A DNA stretch of 64,000 nucleotides from Virgibacillus necropolis (GCF_002224365.1 NZ_CP022437.1:2666001-2730000); one strand, 5' to 3'. Positions 28,294 to 37,906 are shown, counted from the first letter of the stretch. Translations and numbers: made by a program. Notes: generated from the letters alone by a model not told the origin.

Positions 28294-29652
28294 TTAGTTA
28301 ATTTGTTCAATCATTTTTTCAAACTGCATACCTCGTGAAGCTTTAAATAATAGTAGTGTATCTTCTTTTAAGTAAAACGCCAAGTCATCAACAAGTTCTT
28401 CTTTTGTAGTAAAATGTTTAACTATCGTACCTTCTGTCTTGGAATTCACCTTTTCACTAATCATTTTTGCCTGATCTCCTAATGTAAACAACACAGAAAT
28501 TGATCCATCTATTACTTCGCTTACCGATTCATGGAAGGTTTGCGAATGTTCCCCAAGCTCTAAGATGTCACCTAAGATTAAGATCTTGGTTGAAAAGCCC
28601 TCCATTTGTTTGACTACTTCGATTGCTGCTTTCATTGATGTTGGAGATGCATTGTACGCGTCATTTATAATCGACACACCATTTTTACCAGCTATCATTT
28701 CAAAGCGCATAGATGTTAATTGTAACGATGATAGTGCCTGTTGAATAGTGTGATCAGCAATTTTTAATTGTTTAGCAAGTGTAATGGCTAAGGTAGCATT
28801 TAAAGCATGATGTTTTCCTAATAATGGAATTGAAAAGGTGCTGTTATCTGCAAGGTTAAATTCGGTATGATTGTGTGAAATAATAGTATTTTTTATTTCT
28901 ACATCGTTTCCTGCTTTAAATCCACAGGTTATAACATGATTCCTGTTATGAAGTTCCGATAATAGTGCTTCATCACCATCAATAAGTAGGTATCCTTTAT
29001 CTGTCATCCCTTTTACTATTTCTGTTTTTGCCTTTGCTATACCTTTACGCGTGCCAAGATACTCAATATGTGATTCACCAATATTCGTTATTATTGCATA
29101 ATCTGGCAAGGCAATTTTTGATAAACGTTCAATTTCCCCGAAATTACTCATACCCATTTCAAGTACTAACATTTCTGTTTCTCTTGGCATTGCCAAAATT
29201 GTAAGCGGGAGACCAATTTCATTATTAAAGTTTCCGTTTGTTGCGTGTGTTTTGTACGTCGTTTTCATCACAGAAGCTACAAGATCTTTCGTTGTTGTTT
29301 TACCATTGGATCCTGTGATTCCGATAACTACGGGATTTATTTCACTTCGATAAGCTGCAGCCAACTTTTGTAGTGCTTCTAGTGTATCCTCTACATAAAA
29401 TAAGGGAAATTCGGTTGGAAGAAAAGATGGTACTTCCTTACTTTTATTCCAAAATGCGGCAATTGCTCCATTATTAAATGCTTCTTTTATATAGTCATGG
29501 CCATCAAAATTTTCACCCTGAATCGGAATAAAAAGTGATTTAGTTGAAGGCATCCTGCTGTCTGTAACAATTTCATTAATTTTTATTTCGTCAGTTGCTA
29601 CACCTTTATAATTGTTAAAAAGAGTGGAAATCCAATTGGTTGTAAATAACAT
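28294..29652 (-). CDS. murF: UDP-MurNAc-tripeptide-D-alanyl-D-alanine ligase
   Basis: Adds D-Ala-D-Ala to complete the pentapeptide precursor. 452 residues, Mur ligase fold with ATP loop [13 protein letters not shown] (Lys118). The middle domain has THATNGNFNNEIGLP and MGMSNFGEI. The C-terminal domain has INDAYNASPTSM. The start ATG at 29652 follows GGAGAA. In B. subtilis murF is not in this cluster but beside ddl. Here it is inserted between murE and mraY, the E. coli-type order, so the cluster can carry the murE, murF, mraY and murD steps in sequence. Confidence 0.97.
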   Translation of the reverse strand: MLFTTNWISTLFNNYKGVATDEIKINEIVTDSRMPSTKSLFIPIQGENFDGHDYIKEAFNNGAIAAFWNKSKEVPSFLPTEFPLFYVEDTLEALQKLAAAYRSEINPVVIGITGSNGKTTTKDLVASVMKTTYKTHATNGNFNNEIGLPLTILAMPRETEMLVLEMGMSNFGEIERLSKIALPDYAIITNIGESHIEYLGTRKGIAKAKTEIVKGMTDKGYLLIDGDEALLSELHNRNHVITCGFKAGNDVEIKNTIISHNHTEFNLADNSTFSIPLLGKHHALNATLAITLAKQLKIADHTIQQALSSLQLTSMRFEMIAGKNGVSIINDAYNASPTSMKAAIEVVKQMEGFSTKILILGDILELGEHSQTFHESVSEVIDGSISVLFTLGDQAKMISEKVNSKTEGTIVKHFTTKEELVDDLAFYLKEDTLLLFKASRGMQFEKMIEQIN

Positions 29653-29654
29653 GT

Positions 29655-31124
29655 TTAATTCTCCTTAGCTAATATTGCTTCCTTTGCTATTTCTCTATCA
29701 TCAAAATTAAATTTCGTATGACCAATTACCTGATATGTTTCATGCCCTTTTCCTGCGATTAAAACAACATCATGGTCACCAGCAAGGTTAATTGCATGAT
29801 AAATAGCGCGTTTTCGATCTTCTATTATTTCATAATGATTTTCTTTTTGTCCATGAACCATATCCTCCAAAATTGCTTGTGGATCCTCGGTTCTTGGATT
29901 ATCTGATGTAAATATAACTTTATCTGCATAGTTTAATGCAATGGCAGCCATTTGAGGACGCTTCGACTTATCACGATCACCACCACAGCCAACTACTACA
30001 ATGATATTGTTTTTCGCGAAATCTTTAATAACTTGTAGTACATTTTCCAATGAATCAGGAGTATGTGCATAATCAACAATAGTTGTAAAGGAGTGATCAC
30101 CTTCTATCGGCTCAAACCTTCCACTTATACCTGTGATCCTCTCTAGTGCAGCCTTTATTGTAATTAATGGAATATGTAAAGCTGTAGCTACCCCGACTGC
30201 TGCTAACATATTATATACATTAAACATTCCAATAAGTTTACTAGAAATCATAATCTCACCGACTGGCGTAACCAATCGAAAGCTAGTTTTATTGGCATCA
30301 AGTTGGATATTTTCAGCTGTTATTGCTGCATTGTTTTTACAGCTATATGTAATGATGTGTTGCGCCGTACTACGCCCAATAATGTCATGCCTTGAATCAT
30401 CTACATTGATTACAGCAAACTTGCGATGTGTTTTCTTATACGTGTTACCTAATTGAGCGAACAATAAGCTTTTTGCACGCAAATAATCATCCATGTTCTT
30501 GTGATAATCAAGATGGTCTTGGGATAGATTGCTGAAAACAGCTATATCAAAGTCACATCCATAAACTCTTCCCATATCTAACGCATGTGATGATACTTCC
30601 ATTATTGCAGTATCTACATTACATTCTACCATTTTATGAAAACTTTTTTGTAAAAACAATGAATCTGGAGTGGTATTTTGAACTGGAAACAAATGGTCAC
30701 CTATCTTCATTTGGATCGTTCCAATAACCCCTGTCTTTCTGCCATATTCATTCAGCAAAGACTCGATTAAATATGTTATCGTTGTTTTGCCATTAGTTCC
30801 TGTTATACCAATTAGTGGAAATTTTGTAGTTGGGTAATTATAAAAGTGTGCTGCAATCATGGAAAGGGCTCTTTGAGAGTCTGGTACAATAATCGTTGAA
30901 ACATTCGTATAAATTATATTTTCTGCTATAATGGCAACTGCTCCATTAGCAATTGCCTGATCTACATAATCGTGTCCATCAACAGTGTACCCGTTTATAC
31001 AGATAAAAAGATCTCCCTGATTTACCTCACGTGAGTCCATTTTAATTTCATTGATAATTACATCATCGGCTAGATACATAGCTTTATAGAATGGCAAAAT
31101 GGAGATGATTTCATTTAATTTCAT
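29655..31124 (-). CDS. murE: UDP-MurNAc-L-Ala-D-Glu meso-diaminopimelate ligase
   Basis: Adds the third residue of the stem peptide. 489 residues. The ATP loop is GITGTNGKTT (Lys113). The DNPR motif near residue 407 (TSDNPRTEDP) is the known marker for meso-diaminopimelate, as opposed to lysine, so the wall is of the meso-DAP type. The start is the ATG at 31124, with AGGGTGA five bases upstream; an upstream extension of 13 codons is unlikely. Stop and murF start are three bases apart, so the pair is coupled. Confidence 0.97.
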   Translation of the reverse strand: MKLNEIISILPFYKAMYLADDVIINEIKMDSREVNQGDLFICINGYTVDGHDYVDQAIANGAVAIIAENIIYTNVSTIIVPDSQRALSMIAAHFYNYPTTKFPLIGITGTNGKTTITYLIESLLNEYGRKTGVIGTIQMKIGDHLFPVQNTTPDSLFLQKSFHKMVECNVDTAIMEVSSHALDMGRVYGCDFDIAVFSNLSQDHLDYHKNMDDYLRAKSLLFAQLGNTYKKTHRKFAVINVDDSRHDIIGRSTAQHIITYSCKNNAAITAENIQLDANKTSFRLVTPVGEIMISSKLIGMFNVYNMLAAVGVATALHIPLITIKAALERITGISGRFEPIEGDHSFTTIVDYAHTPDSLENVLQVIKDFAKNNIIVVVGCGGDRDKSKRPQMAAIALNYADKVIFTSDNPRTEDPQAILEDMVHGQKENHYEIIEDRKRAIYHAINLAGDHDVVLIAGKGHETYQVIGHTKFNFDDREIAKEAILAKEN

Positions 31125-31247
31125 CACATTCACCCTATTCATATGTATTCTATTTCTTTTCAATGTTTAAGAGGGTTGTTACACCCTCTTTTAGTTTTAT
31201 CAAAATTATACCCAGTATATTATACCAGTTTTCTGCCTATAGCACGA

Positions 31248-33176
31248 TCATTTATTATCCGATAAATAAATCCTAATATCGGAGCCTTGTTCTACCTTTG
31301 TTCCTGCAGCAGGTTCCTGGTCAATAATGTATTTGCCTGAACCGCTAGTTTGAATGGATAAGTTTGTTTGATATTCTGCTATTTCACCTTTGTTCAATCC
31401 AATTAATTCAGGAACAGTTATCTTTGGTTGCTCTGGCCATTGGGTTTCTTTTGCTAAACCATCTGTTCGCTTCTGAACACCCATTCCACTTAAACTATCT
31501 CCAATAATTGTTCCTACAATAGGAGCTGCAACAACTCCACCAAATTGAACCGTATTCTTTGGATTGTCAATGGCTAAATACACCACAATTTCTGGATCAT
31601 CTGCAGGAGCAAAACCTATAAACGATAAAACATAATTATTTTGCATATATCTTCCATCAGGTCCGACTTTTTGAGCTGTACCTGTTTTACCTCCAACTCG
31701 GTAACCTTCTACAAAGGCAGGGCGACCGGTTCCCTTTGCAACTACACTTTCCAATGCATGTCGAATTTCTTCGGAGGTTGATTTGGAAATTACACTATCT
31801 ACCAATTTAGGTTCTATTTTTTCAACTACCTCTTTCGTTACAGGGTCAATCCATTCTTTGGCAATATGTGGCTCCATTAAATTTCCGCCATTAACCGCAG
31901 CTGCAACAGCCATCACTTGTTGGATTGGTGTTACAGATACCCCTTGACCAAATGAGGTAGTTGCAAGTTCAACAGGGCCAACTTGCTCTGGTTTAAAAAG
32001 AATACCGCTACTTTCTCCTTGTAAATCAATTCCCGTTTCTTCTCCAAATCCGAAATCCCGAATATAGGAAAATAATTTTTCTTGTCCAAGCTTCATGCCG
32101 AGATTAACAAATCCAGGGTTACACGAATTTTGAACAACTTCTAAATAGGTTTGGTGCCCATGACCTCCAGATTTCCAGCAATGTAGTTCGGTACCACCAA
32201 CTGAAATATCTCCATCATCATGAAATGTATCCTCATGTAGGTCAACAGCGTTTTCCTCTAATGCCGCTGCTAATGTGATGATTTTAAAAGTCGATCCAGG
32301 TTCATACGTACTCCAAATAGGCAAATTGCGGCTATAAATAGTCGGATCAAATTGCTTATATTTTCCTGGTTTGAAATTAGGGCGTGATGCCATTCCCAGT
32401 ATACCTCCAGTTTTAGGATTAACCGCTATGGCAGAAGCACCATCTGGAGAGTATTTCGCTACAGCTAAATCTAGTTCTCGTTCTATAATTGTTTGTACCT
32501 TAGAATTAATGGTTGTTTTCAAAGTTAAACCATCTACAGGCGGTTTGTAAACGTCCGCTGGTTCATCCAGACGGGCACCTTTTCCAGTCGAATAGTAGGA
32601 AAGGCTTCCTGGTGTTCCACTAAGCTTATCATCGTAATAAAGCTCAAGGCCCATCAATCCTTGATTATCTATTCCAGTAAAACCTAACACATGTGACAAA
32701 TAAGCACCGTGTGGATAATAACGTTTCGAATCCTTTGCAAGATATACCCCATCTAAATTTAATGTTTGCAATGCCTTCTCTTGTTTTTCAGATATCTTTA
32801 TACCTTCTGGACGAATACTTACTGAGCTGCTTTTTTCTGTCACTTTTTGATATGCTTCTTCAGTAGTTATGCCTAACACTTTTGCCAATTTTTCTGCTGT
32901 ATCCTTCGGATTTACTATCTGACTTGGGGCAAGAATAACAGTAGGTGCAGATACATTTTTGGTAAGAACCTCACCATTTACATCTAATATCTTCCCTCGT
33001 TCCGCCTCAAATGTAACATCTCTACTCCATAAGTCATTTGCCTTATCTATCAGTTCATCGGCAAGAAAAAATTGCACATACCCTAATCGAATGTTAATCG
33101 CTACAAATACTAATAAGCCAATTAAAAAGACAGCGACTATTCGTTTTCTCACTGTTACAGTAGATACCCGTTTCAT
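31248..33176 (-). CDS. spoVD: Sporulation-specific penicillin-binding protein SpoVD
   Basis: Class B transpeptidase needed for spore cortex, partner of SpoVE. 642 residues, one N-terminal membrane anchor (~13-33). A PBP dimerisation domain is followed by a transpeptidase domain with STFK (Ser ~294), the SCN triad and KTGTAQ (~495). One C-terminal PASTA domain starts near residue 585. The single PASTA and cluster position distinguish it from PbpB, which has two. The start is the ATG at 33176, with GGGGATGGAG upstream; a 42-codon upstream extension is repeat DNA. A sigma-E-like element lies at 33211-33239. Confidence 0.94.
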   Translation of the reverse strand: MKRVSTVTVRKRIVAVFLIGLLVFVAINIRLGYVQFFLADELIDKANDLWSRDVTFEAERGKILDVNGEVLTKNVSAPTVILAPSQIVNPKDTAEKLAKVLGITTEEAYQKVTEKSSSVSIRPEGIKISEKQEKALQTLNLDGVYLAKDSKRYYPHGAYLSHVLGFTGIDNQGLMGLELYYDDKLSGTPGSLSYYSTGKGARLDEPADVYKPPVDGLTLKTTINSKVQTIIERELDLAVAKYSPDGASAIAVNPKTGGILGMASRPNFKPGKYKQFDPTIYSRNLPIWSTYEPGSTFKIITLAAALEENAVDLHEDTFHDDGDISVGGTELHCWKSGGHGHQTYLEVVQNSCNPGFVNLGMKLGQEKLFSYIRDFGFGEETGIDLQGESSGILFKPEQVGPVELATTSFGQGVSVTPIQQVMAVAAAVNGGNLMEPHIAKEWIDPVTKEVVEKIEPKLVDSVISKSTSEEIRHALESVVAKGTGRPAFVEGYRVGGKTGTAQKVGPDGRYMQNNYVLSFIGFAPADDPEIVVYLAIDNPKNTVQFGGVVAAPIVGTIIGDSLSGMGVQKRTDGLAKETQWPEQPKITVPELIGLNKGEIAEYQTNLSIQTSGSGKYIIDQEPAAGTKVEQGSDIRIYLSDNK

Positions 33177-33210
33177 ACTCCATCCCCTTTTCGTAGGTAG
33201 GCTTGTATCC

Positions 33211-33239
33211 ACTATATGATTTGAAATAACGAAATAGAA
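33211..33239 (-). promoter_or_regulatory. Possible sigma-E promoter of spoVD
   Basis: Minus-strand CATATAGT (33211-33218) fits the sigma-E -10 pattern CATANANT. Thirteen bases upstream is TTCTATTT (33232-33239), a weak -35. B. subtilis spoVD is made under sigma-E. Tentative. Confidence 0.35.
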
Positions 33240-33261
33240 CACTGTCTGTCCTAATAGAATA

Positions 33262-33627
33262 GAAAAGCGGAGGCGACTGGTTAGAAGCGGACGCATAAGC
33301 AAAGAACCGTAGAATGCACGGGTTTAGCATTCGGAGTGTTCATTGCTTATGACGGCAGCTTCTAGGAGCCGTAGCTGGATCAAGAAAAGCGGAGCGGGCT
33401 TGCTCAGCGGCGAAATGCGTAAGCAAGAGACCGTAGAGCATATGGGCTTTGTGCTCGGAGTGTCAATTGCTTACGTCACGAGCCGCTAGCCCGCGTAGCT
33501 GGATCATAAAAGCGGAGGCGACTGGTTAGCGACGTACAAATAGATAGGACTGTGAAAGTACGGTGAACTTTCCGTACATTCATCAGGACTATCTATTTAC
33601 CAGTCTAGGAGCCGCAGCTAGATCAAG
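33262..33627 (-). repeat. Tandem array of three family A elements (A3-A2-A1) between pbpB and spoVD
   Basis: Reversed orientation relative to other copies. 33262-33380 is A3 (GCGGACGCATAAGC and GACGGCAGCTTCTAGGAGCC). 33381-33507 is A2 (GCGGGCTTGCTCAGCGGCG and GAGCCGCTAGCCCGC). 33508-33627 is A1 (AGCGACGTACAAATAGATAG and CTATCTATTTACCAGTC). Each begins AAAAGCGGAG and ends near GCAGCT or GTAGCT with a GGATCA or GATCAA joint. A fourth partial end (AAAAGCGAAGGCGA) reaches the pbpB stop at 33651. Confidence 0.88.
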
Positions 33628-33650
33628 AAAAGCGAAGGCGATCTCTTTCG

Positions 33651-35879
33651 CTATTCTTCAGTAGATTCGTTTAGTGCATCTTCTTCTTTTTGTTCTTCAC
33701 GTATACTTTCTTTTTCTGCTTCATCTTTTTTCTTCATCTCAGGCAATTTAAATTCTACACCTAAATAATCATTCTCTTTTATGCTTTCACCTTTTTTAAT
33801 GCTTTGCTTCACCACATAGCCATTGCCCATCGCTTCCACCTTCAGGCCTATCAAATCAGCGAATTTATATACCTCACGCATTGACCAGCCCGTCATATCA
33901 GGCATAGTTGGTTTGTCTGTGATTAACAAAATTCGATTGTTTGCTATCATTTCTTCCCCTTTTTGGGCACTAGCATTTACAATCTCATTCCCGTTACCAA
34001 TAACCATTATATGCTCGAATCCTAACTTAGATAACTGATCTTTTGCATCTTTTGTGTTTAGCCCATTTAATTCAGGAACTTTAACAAGCGATGCTTTTTC
34101 TGTTGCTTCTTTATCTGGATCAATGTTTAAGTAATGTAAGCCATTTTTCATTACATTTTTAAAAATAAATGATACAGGTACTGAACCAGCTTCATTTTCC
34201 AATTCAGGTTGTTTGACAGAAACATACATCATCAATTCAGGGTCATTTTTAGGTGCCATGCCCAAAAATGAGAAGACGTAGTTGCCATTGTTAGCCAAAT
34301 ATCCCCCTCCTTCAGGGTTTGGAATCTGAGCTGTCCCTGTTTTACCTGCAACAGAATAATCATCTAGCTTATAATTCTTACCAGTTCCACCTTCACCAGT
34401 TACAACAGTTCCAAGTAATTCTTTTACACGATTAGCTGTTTCCTTTGAGATTGGTTGTCCTACCACTTCTGGAGATTTTTCTTTTATCGTTTTACCAGTA
34501 CTAGAGTCAACAACTTTCTTAATAACAAATGGCTTCAGCATTTTTCCATCATTTGCAATTGCTGTTGCAGCCTTCATTTGTTGAATTGGCGTAACAGTTG
34601 TACCTTGTCCAAAAGAGGTTGTAATTTTTTCGATTGGATAGTCATATACTAACTTCCCAGTAACTTCCCCGGGAAGATCAATTCCTGTTTTTTGATCAAA
34701 TTCAAATGCTTTGTAGTAATTCAGATATGTTTCTGGACCCATTTCTTCCCAAAGCAATTTTGCTGCTGCAACGTTTGAGGAACGTCTGAATCCTTCATCA
34801 AACGAAATTTTACCCCATCCATCTGTGTTGTGGTCTTCAATTGTTTTAATGTTAGGAAGAGCTCGGTAACTTCCTGATAAATACGAAGCATCACCATTAT
34901 AATTACCAGAATCAATTGCCGCTGCCCATGTGAACATCTTCATTGTAGATCCAGGTTCAAAAGGTGTCGAAATCGCATCATTATACCAGTTTTCAACATC
35001 GGAAGGATTATTGGGATTGTAGCTTGGCCGATTACTCATTGCTACAATTTCACCCGTTTTCGGATCCATTACTATTGCTGTAATACGTTCTGGGTTATAT
35101 TCCTCGTTTACTTGTGTAAGTGTATCCTCTAATAACGTTTGAATCTTTTGATTAATCGTTAAGTATACATTATCACCGTCTTCGGGTTTTTCAATTACCT
35201 CATTTGGATCCAACAATTTTGTACCAAATTTATCGCGTTGATAAGAAATGTGACCATCATCACCACTTAAAATGTCATTCATTTGTCTTTCCATACCAGT
35301 AACTCCAGTAATTTTCCCCTTCTCTTTTTGAGCAAAACCAATTATATGCGACGCAAACATTCCATTAGGATAATACCGAATAGATTGTTTATCAAACTGA
35401 ATCCCAGGCAGGTCAAGATCCTCAATTTTATCCTTCAATTCTTGCGAGAGTTGTTTACCATTTGAACCAAATTCAACCTGAAACTTATCATTTTCAATTC
35501 CGTAATTAATCCGATCAAGAATTTCACTTTGCTTCATATCTAATAAAGGAGCTAGCATCTCCGCGGTTTTTTCGGGATTTTTAACATGCTGTGGCTCCTC
35601 TAAATCTTCTGAGTGAGATTCATCTACTATTGCTTTTATTTTAAATGTAGGTCGATCATATGCAAGTGTCATGCCGTTACTATCAAGAATTTTACCCCGC
35701 TCCGAATCGAGGCCATAGGACGCTGTGCGTTTCTTATCAGCCCATTCCTCTAACGAAACATTATTAATTTCTCCAGTAGCCTGTATGTACATAAACCTTC
35801 CAGTCAAAATTAAAAAAACCGAGACAAATAAAAGAATTAATATTCCAGCCATAAAATGTGTTGTTTTATTTTTTTTCAT
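33651..35879 (-). CDS. pbpB: Penicillin-binding protein 2B (division transpeptidase)
   Basis: Essential class B transpeptidase of the divisome. 742 residues, one membrane anchor (~9-29). A dimerisation domain is followed by a transpeptidase domain with STMK (Ser ~310), the SSN triad (RRSSNVAAAKL) and KTGTAQIP (~511). Two PASTA domains follow (~600-715), then a highly charged tail (~720-742) rich in Lys and Glu. The start ATG at 35879 follows AAGGTGG. It sits after ftsL as in all Bacillus division clusters. Three repeat elements separate it from spoVD. Confidence 0.97.
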   Translation of the reverse strand: MKKNKTTHFMAGILILLFVSVFLILTGRFMYIQATGEINNVSLEEWADKKRTASYGLDSERGKILDSNGMTLAYDRPTFKIKAIVDESHSEDLEEPQHVKNPEKTAEMLAPLLDMKQSEILDRINYGIENDKFQVEFGSNGKQLSQELKDKIEDLDLPGIQFDKQSIRYYPNGMFASHIIGFAQKEKGKITGVTGMERQMNDILSGDDGHISYQRDKFGTKLLDPNEVIEKPEDGDNVYLTINQKIQTLLEDTLTQVNEEYNPERITAIVMDPKTGEIVAMSNRPSYNPNNPSDVENWYNDAISTPFEPGSTMKMFTWAAAIDSGNYNGDASYLSGSYRALPNIKTIEDHNTDGWGKISFDEGFRRSSNVAAAKLLWEEMGPETYLNYYKAFEFDQKTGIDLPGEVTGKLVYDYPIEKITTSFGQGTTVTPIQQMKAATAIANDGKMLKPFVIKKVVDSSTGKTIKEKSPEVVGQPISKETANRVKELLGTVVTGEGGTGKNYKLDDYSVAGKTGTAQIPNPEGGGYLANNGNYVFSFLGMAPKNDPELMMYVSVKQPELENEAGSVPVSFIFKNVMKNGLHYLNIDPDKEATEKASLVKVPELNGLNTKDAKDQLSKLGFEHIMVIGNGNEIVNASAQKGEEMIANNRILLITDKPTMPDMTGWSMREVYKFADLIGLKVEAMGNGYVVKQSIKKGESIKENDYLGVEFKLPEMKKKDEAEKESIREEQKEEDALNESTEE

Positions 35880-35894
35880 AGAAATCCACCTTGC

Positions 35895-36269
35895 TTATTT
35901 CTTTATAACACTAACTTGCTTAATTTCCGCATCTTGAATTTGCAAGCCATTTTCTTTAGCAATTTTAACAATTCTCTCTGGTCTACTCAACTCTTTTTTT
36001 TCAAATAATAATCCTTCATTTTGTACTTGTTGTGTTTGAACCTTATTTTCTAGTGCTTGTAATTCTCTATTGACCGTGTCTGTGGAAGAAGCGAAAGATA
36101 CCATATACATAGATGCAGTAATCAAACATGTACCTACTATTGAATATAGAACTTTTTCACCCTTTGTAATCCAGCTTTGTTTTCTTACCTTTACTACAAC
36201 CTGTTTGTCCTTTTTCGGTGATGCAGTAGTTTGTGTTTGTTCCCAATTGCGGGCTTGACTTGCACTCAT
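35895..36269 (-). CDS. ftsL: Division protein FtsL
   Basis: Short bitopic membrane protein that pairs with DivIC through a periplasmic coiled coil. 124 residues. A basic cytosolic tail is followed by one membrane segment (~41-61) and a leucine-zipper-like region (~65-100) ending ERIVKIAKENGLQIQD, the family signature. The start is the ATG at 36269, sharing one base with the rsmH stop (TAATG), with GGTGGAA upstream; an extension of 14 codons inside rsmH is rejected. Confidence 0.93.
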   Translation of the reverse strand: MSASQARNWEQTQTTASPKKDKQVVVKVRKQSWITKGEKVLYSIVGTCLITASMYMVSFASSTDTVNRELQALENKVQTQQVQNEGLLFEKKELSRPERIVKIAKENGLQIQDAEIKQVSVIKK

Positions 36270-37246
36270 TATTTTTTCCACCCTTCCATATAAGTAAATT
36301 CTGCGTCCCATGGTTTTACTTTTTCAACAATTCTTAATTTAGCTGATCTTGACCTTCGATTTTCTTCAAGCTCATTTTCGTCTGCAATGATTGGTTTACG
36401 CGTAATAATTTTAAATGGTGCTTCATGTGATTCAGGTATGATTGGTAAGTTTTTTGGTACAGGTTTAGTTGTGCTCCATTTTTTAAATGCCTGTTTACAA
36501 ATTCTATCTTCTAGCGACTGGAATGTAATAACAACAATTCGACCACCTACACTAACCATTCGAGCAGCTTGATGTAATGCATCATTGAAGACTACTAATT
36601 CATCATTAACTGCAATCCGTAACGCCTGAAAAATTCGTTTCGCTGGATGTCCACCTGTTCTTCTCGCAGCTGCTGGTATCGCATCCTTTATGATCTCAAC
36701 TAACTGATGTGTTGTATTAATTGTTTCCTTTTCACGATATGCTTCTATCTTTCGTGCGATTTGTTTGGAGAATTTCTCTTCCCCATATGCAAAAAATATC
36801 TTTATTAGCTTTTGGTATGGCCACGAATTTACGATCTCATGGGCATTTAAGCTTTGATCTTGGTTCATTCTCATATCAAGGTATGCATCATGCTGATAAC
36901 TAAATCCTCTTTCTCCTCGGTCGAGTTGAGGAGATGATACACCTAAATCAAACAGTATTCCATCGATGTTTGAAATATCATTTTTTATTAGTTCCTCTTC
37001 TAAATTGCGAAAGTTTGTGTGTATAAATTGCATCTTTTCATGAAATTCTTTCAGTTTTTCTTTTGCAGCTTCTAATGCATCCATATCCTGATCAAAAGCA
37101 ACTAATAATCCATTATTATGTAGTCTACTTGCAATCTGTTCAGAATGGCCTCCACCACCAACCGTACAATCTACATATGTACCGCTTGGGGATATATTTA
37201 ACCCATTTATTGTTTCTTCTTTTAATACACTGTAATGATTGAACAT
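36269..37246 (-). CDS. rsmH: 16S rRNA (cytosine-1402-N4)-methyltransferase
   Basis: SAM-dependent methyltransferase acting on the ribosomal P site (MraW). 325 residues. The SAM motif is [13 protein letters not shown] near residues 27-39. [19 protein letters not shown] and [20 protein letters not shown] are diagnostic of the family. The start ATG at 37246 has only a modest site (GCGGGTG). It follows mraZ with one family A repeat between. Confidence 0.97.
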   Translation of the reverse strand: MFNHYSVLKEETINGLNISPSGTYVDCTVGGGGHSEQIASRLHNNGLLVAFDQDMDALEAAKEKLKEFHEKMQFIHTNFRNLEEELIKNDISNIDGILFDLGVSSPQLDRGERGFSYQHDAYLDMRMNQDQSLNAHEIVNSWPYQKLIKIFFAYGEEKFSKQIARKIEAYREKETINTTHQLVEIIKDAIPAAARRTGGHPAKRIFQALRIAVNDELVVFNDALHQAARMVSVGGRIVVITFQSLEDRICKQAFKKWSTTKPVPKNLPIIPESHEAPFKIITRKPIIADENELEENRRSRSAKLRIVEKVKPWDAEFTYMEGWKK

Positions 37247-37265
37247 GGATACACCCGCTTTTTTC

Positions 37266-37412
37266 TTCTAGTCCAGCTCCAGCCCCCATTGGCTAGTGCC
37301 CTTCAGACTCTTCCTTGCGATAACTCAACATCGGATCGCTACACTCTCCGTGTTTCCTTTATCTCATTCAGAGCCTTCCAGGTCATACGCCAATAAACGG
37401 GGGCTTCCGCTT
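37266..37412 (+). repeat. Family A element, subtype A4 (mraZ-rsmH gap)
   Basis: Begins TCCAGCTCCAGCCCCCATTG and ends GGGGGCTTCCGCTTTTG. Outer arms GCCCCCATTGGC and GCCAATAAACGGGGGC pair. It ends 5 bp from the mraZ stop codon. Shares internal ATAACTCAACATCGGATCGC with the A4 copy at 7124-7267. Confidence 0.8.
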
Positions 37413-37417
37413 TTGTC

Positions 37418-37849
37418 TTAAATATCAAAATCCATGAGGTTCTCGGCTATCTCAGCAAATGATTCCTCGGAATCATTAAAGTATTCTTCCCAATTTTCGT
37501 TAGCCCAAAATTCAATTCGGTTAGATACGCCAATTACAACACATTCCTTACTCAACACTGCGTAATTCCGAAGTGGTTGAGGGATATTTATTCTACCCTG
37601 ATTGTCCACTTCACACTCAATTGCTCCAGAAAAGAAAAAACGAGTGAACGCTCTAGCATCTTTCTTTGTAAGTGGGAGTTTCTTTAGTTTTTCCTCGAGA
37701 ACCTTCCATTCATCCATAGGGTACGCAAATAAACATTTGTCTAAACCGCGTGTCACAACAAAACGATCCCCAAGACCTTCACGGAACTTGGCAGGCACAA
37801 TTATTCTTCCTTTTGTGTCAATGTTATGTTGAAATTCTCCCATGAACAT
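37418..37849 (-). CDS. mraZ: Transcriptional regulator / division protein MraZ
   Basis: AbrB-like DNA-binding protein that regulates the division cluster by binding repeats in its own promoter. 143 residues with two SpoVT/AbrB-type domains (~5-47 and ~76-120). Motifs are [14 protein letters not shown] and [13 protein letters not shown]. The start is the ATG at 37849 (MFMGEFQH), with GGGGAAAA upstream; a 12-codon extension is rejected. Operator-like GTGG repeats spaced by 10 bp lie just upstream (37859-37906). Confidence 0.97.
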   Translation of the reverse strand: MFMGEFQHNIDTKGRIIVPAKFREGLGDRFVVTRGLDKCLFAYPMDEWKVLEEKLKKLPLTKKDARAFTRFFFSGAIECEVDNQGRINIPQPLRNYAVLSKECVVIGVSNRIEFWANENWEEYFNDSEESFAEIAENLMDFDI

Positions 37850-37858
37850 ATGGTTTTC

Positions 37859-37906
37859 CCCACTTTCATATAAACATGTTACCACATTCCCCCACTATTC
37901 ACCACC
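37859..37906 (-). promoter_or_regulatory. MraZ operator repeats
   Basis: On the minus strand, three GTGG units occur at exact 10-bp steps (37902-37905, 37892-37895, 37882-37885), and a fourth at 37860-37863 adjoins the ribosome-binding site. MraZ is known to bind phased direct repeats with a TGGG/GTGG core upstream of its own gene. Confidence 0.65.

Noticed and set aside
33262-33627. CRISPR array
   Set aside because: Units are ~120 bp self-complementary elements of different subtypes joined without spacers; no cas genes are near.
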